Assembly: GCF_900115205.1 (NCBI RefSeq)
Contig: NZ_FOYQ01000001.1
Location: 62,001 to 126,000, forward strand
DNA length: 64,000 nucleotides
From: Robiginitalea myxolifaciens
GTDB lineage: Bacteria > Bacteroidota > Bacteroidia > Flavobacteriales > Flavobacteriaceae
Direction of reading: 5' to 3'
Position numbers and translations under genes: made by a program. Within the stretch, counting starts at the first letter, position 1. Each line of letters starts with the position of its first letter. The notes beneath the pieces were generated by a model that was not told where the DNA came from, searched no databases, and was given only the letters and a program-made list of their open reading frames with translations. This document shows positions 63,756 to 64,000 of the stretch, piece after piece.

Positions 63756-64000
63756 ATGACAGAGACACTGAGCAAACACGAACGAAATCTGGGAGCTATC
63801 ATCCACGGTTCTACCTTAAGCAGGTTCTTTATTCCCTTTGGTCAATTCCTGATTCCACTGGTACTCTGGTTATCGAACCGGAATCAATATGAATTTGTGG
63901 ATTACCATGGGAAGCAAGCCCTGAATTTTCAGATCAGTATGACCTTGTACAGTTTTATAGCCGGGCTTATTTCGATACCCTTCTTTATTACCTGGCTACC
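63756..64000 (+). CDS. DUF4870 domain membrane protein, truncated by window end
   Basis: About 81 codons from ATG 63756 (MTETLSKHERNLGAIIHGSTL) to the edge. Hydrophobic span FFIPFGQFLIPLVLWL, then FVDYHGKQALNFQIS, the DUF4870 signature, and a second helix. An ATG at 63751 is followed at once by a stop in its own frame and is not used. Function unknown. The rest lies outside the window. Confidence 0.85.
   Translation, partial: MTETLSKHERNLGAIIHGSTLSRFFIPFGQFLIPLVLWLSNRNQYEFVDYHGKQALNFQISMTLYSFIAGLISIPFFITWL

Noticed and set aside
1-64000. CRISPR arrays, tRNAs, rRNAs, prophage or transposase genes
   Set aside because: None were seen on reading the gaps between genes; gaps are short and lack repeats or cloverleaf-like patterns.

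Overview
The window looks like chromosome from a marine-type flavobacterium (phylum Bacteroidota, probably family Flavobacteriaceae). The evidence is the gene content (2TM/LytTR cassette, DUF2490, LETM1-related protein, MarR-led fatty-acid operon), the rarity of Shine-Dalgarno sequences, and promoters of the Bacteroidota type TAnnTTTG, in places with an upstream TTTG. Base composition is about 50% GC in the lines I counted. No rRNA, tRNA, CRISPR array, insertion sequence, integrase or phage module was seen. I cannot name the genus.

Layout. 1-7.2 kb: a partial secreted lipoprotein, an RsmB-type RNA methyltransferase, PurL and a long-chain acyl-CoA synthetase. 7.2-13.3 kb: a beta-oxidation operon (MarR regulator, dehydrogenase/hydratase fusion, thiolase, acyl-CoA dehydrogenase) with a 20-bp palindrome at its promoter and a strong terminator at its end. 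13.4-18 kb: a GH15 glucoamylase/trehalase-type enzyme facing a fused trehalose-phosphate synthase/phosphatase. 18-24 kb: a TMEM175-like channel and secreted peptidases (M28, an HExxH lipoprotein, M1). 24-33 kb: sugar-related secreted proteins (ThuA/sugar dehydrogenase/cytochrome c fusion, amidohydrolase, TIM-barrel isomerase) and a large BNR-repeat protein. 33-39 kb: DEAD-box helicase, a complete-looking subclass B1 metallo-beta-lactamase next to a PqqB-like lipoprotein, and small membrane proteins.

39.3-40.9 kb is the one clear accessory segment: a single AT-rich gene for a P-loop NTPase fused to a C-terminal TIR domain, wedged between two divergent GC-richer genes. It is the best candidate for an immune (anti-phage) system here. 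41-51 kb: a second BNR-repeat paralogue, an S9 peptidase, DUF2490, a hydrolase/OsmC fusion, YdeI-like and Cu/Zn superoxide dismutase proteins, a 36-residue membrane peptide and a LETM1-related protein. 51.3-54.5 kb: a LytS/LytT-type two-component operon with three free-standing 2TM proteins between a kinase that itself ends in a 2TM domain and its regulator. 54.6-64 kb: PaiB, a TIM-barrel isomerase, GNAT, small lipoproteins, OxyR, a DacB-type carboxypeptidase, AIM24, DUF2461, a DUF4442 protein and a truncated DUF4870 protein.

Two regulatory curiosities stand out. Terminator-like hairpins with T-tracts lie inside the first codons of two genes (DUF2490 at 46.4 kb and DUF2461 at 61.7 kb), where ribosome entry would compete with termination. 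All functions are assigned by reading motifs; no database search was possible.
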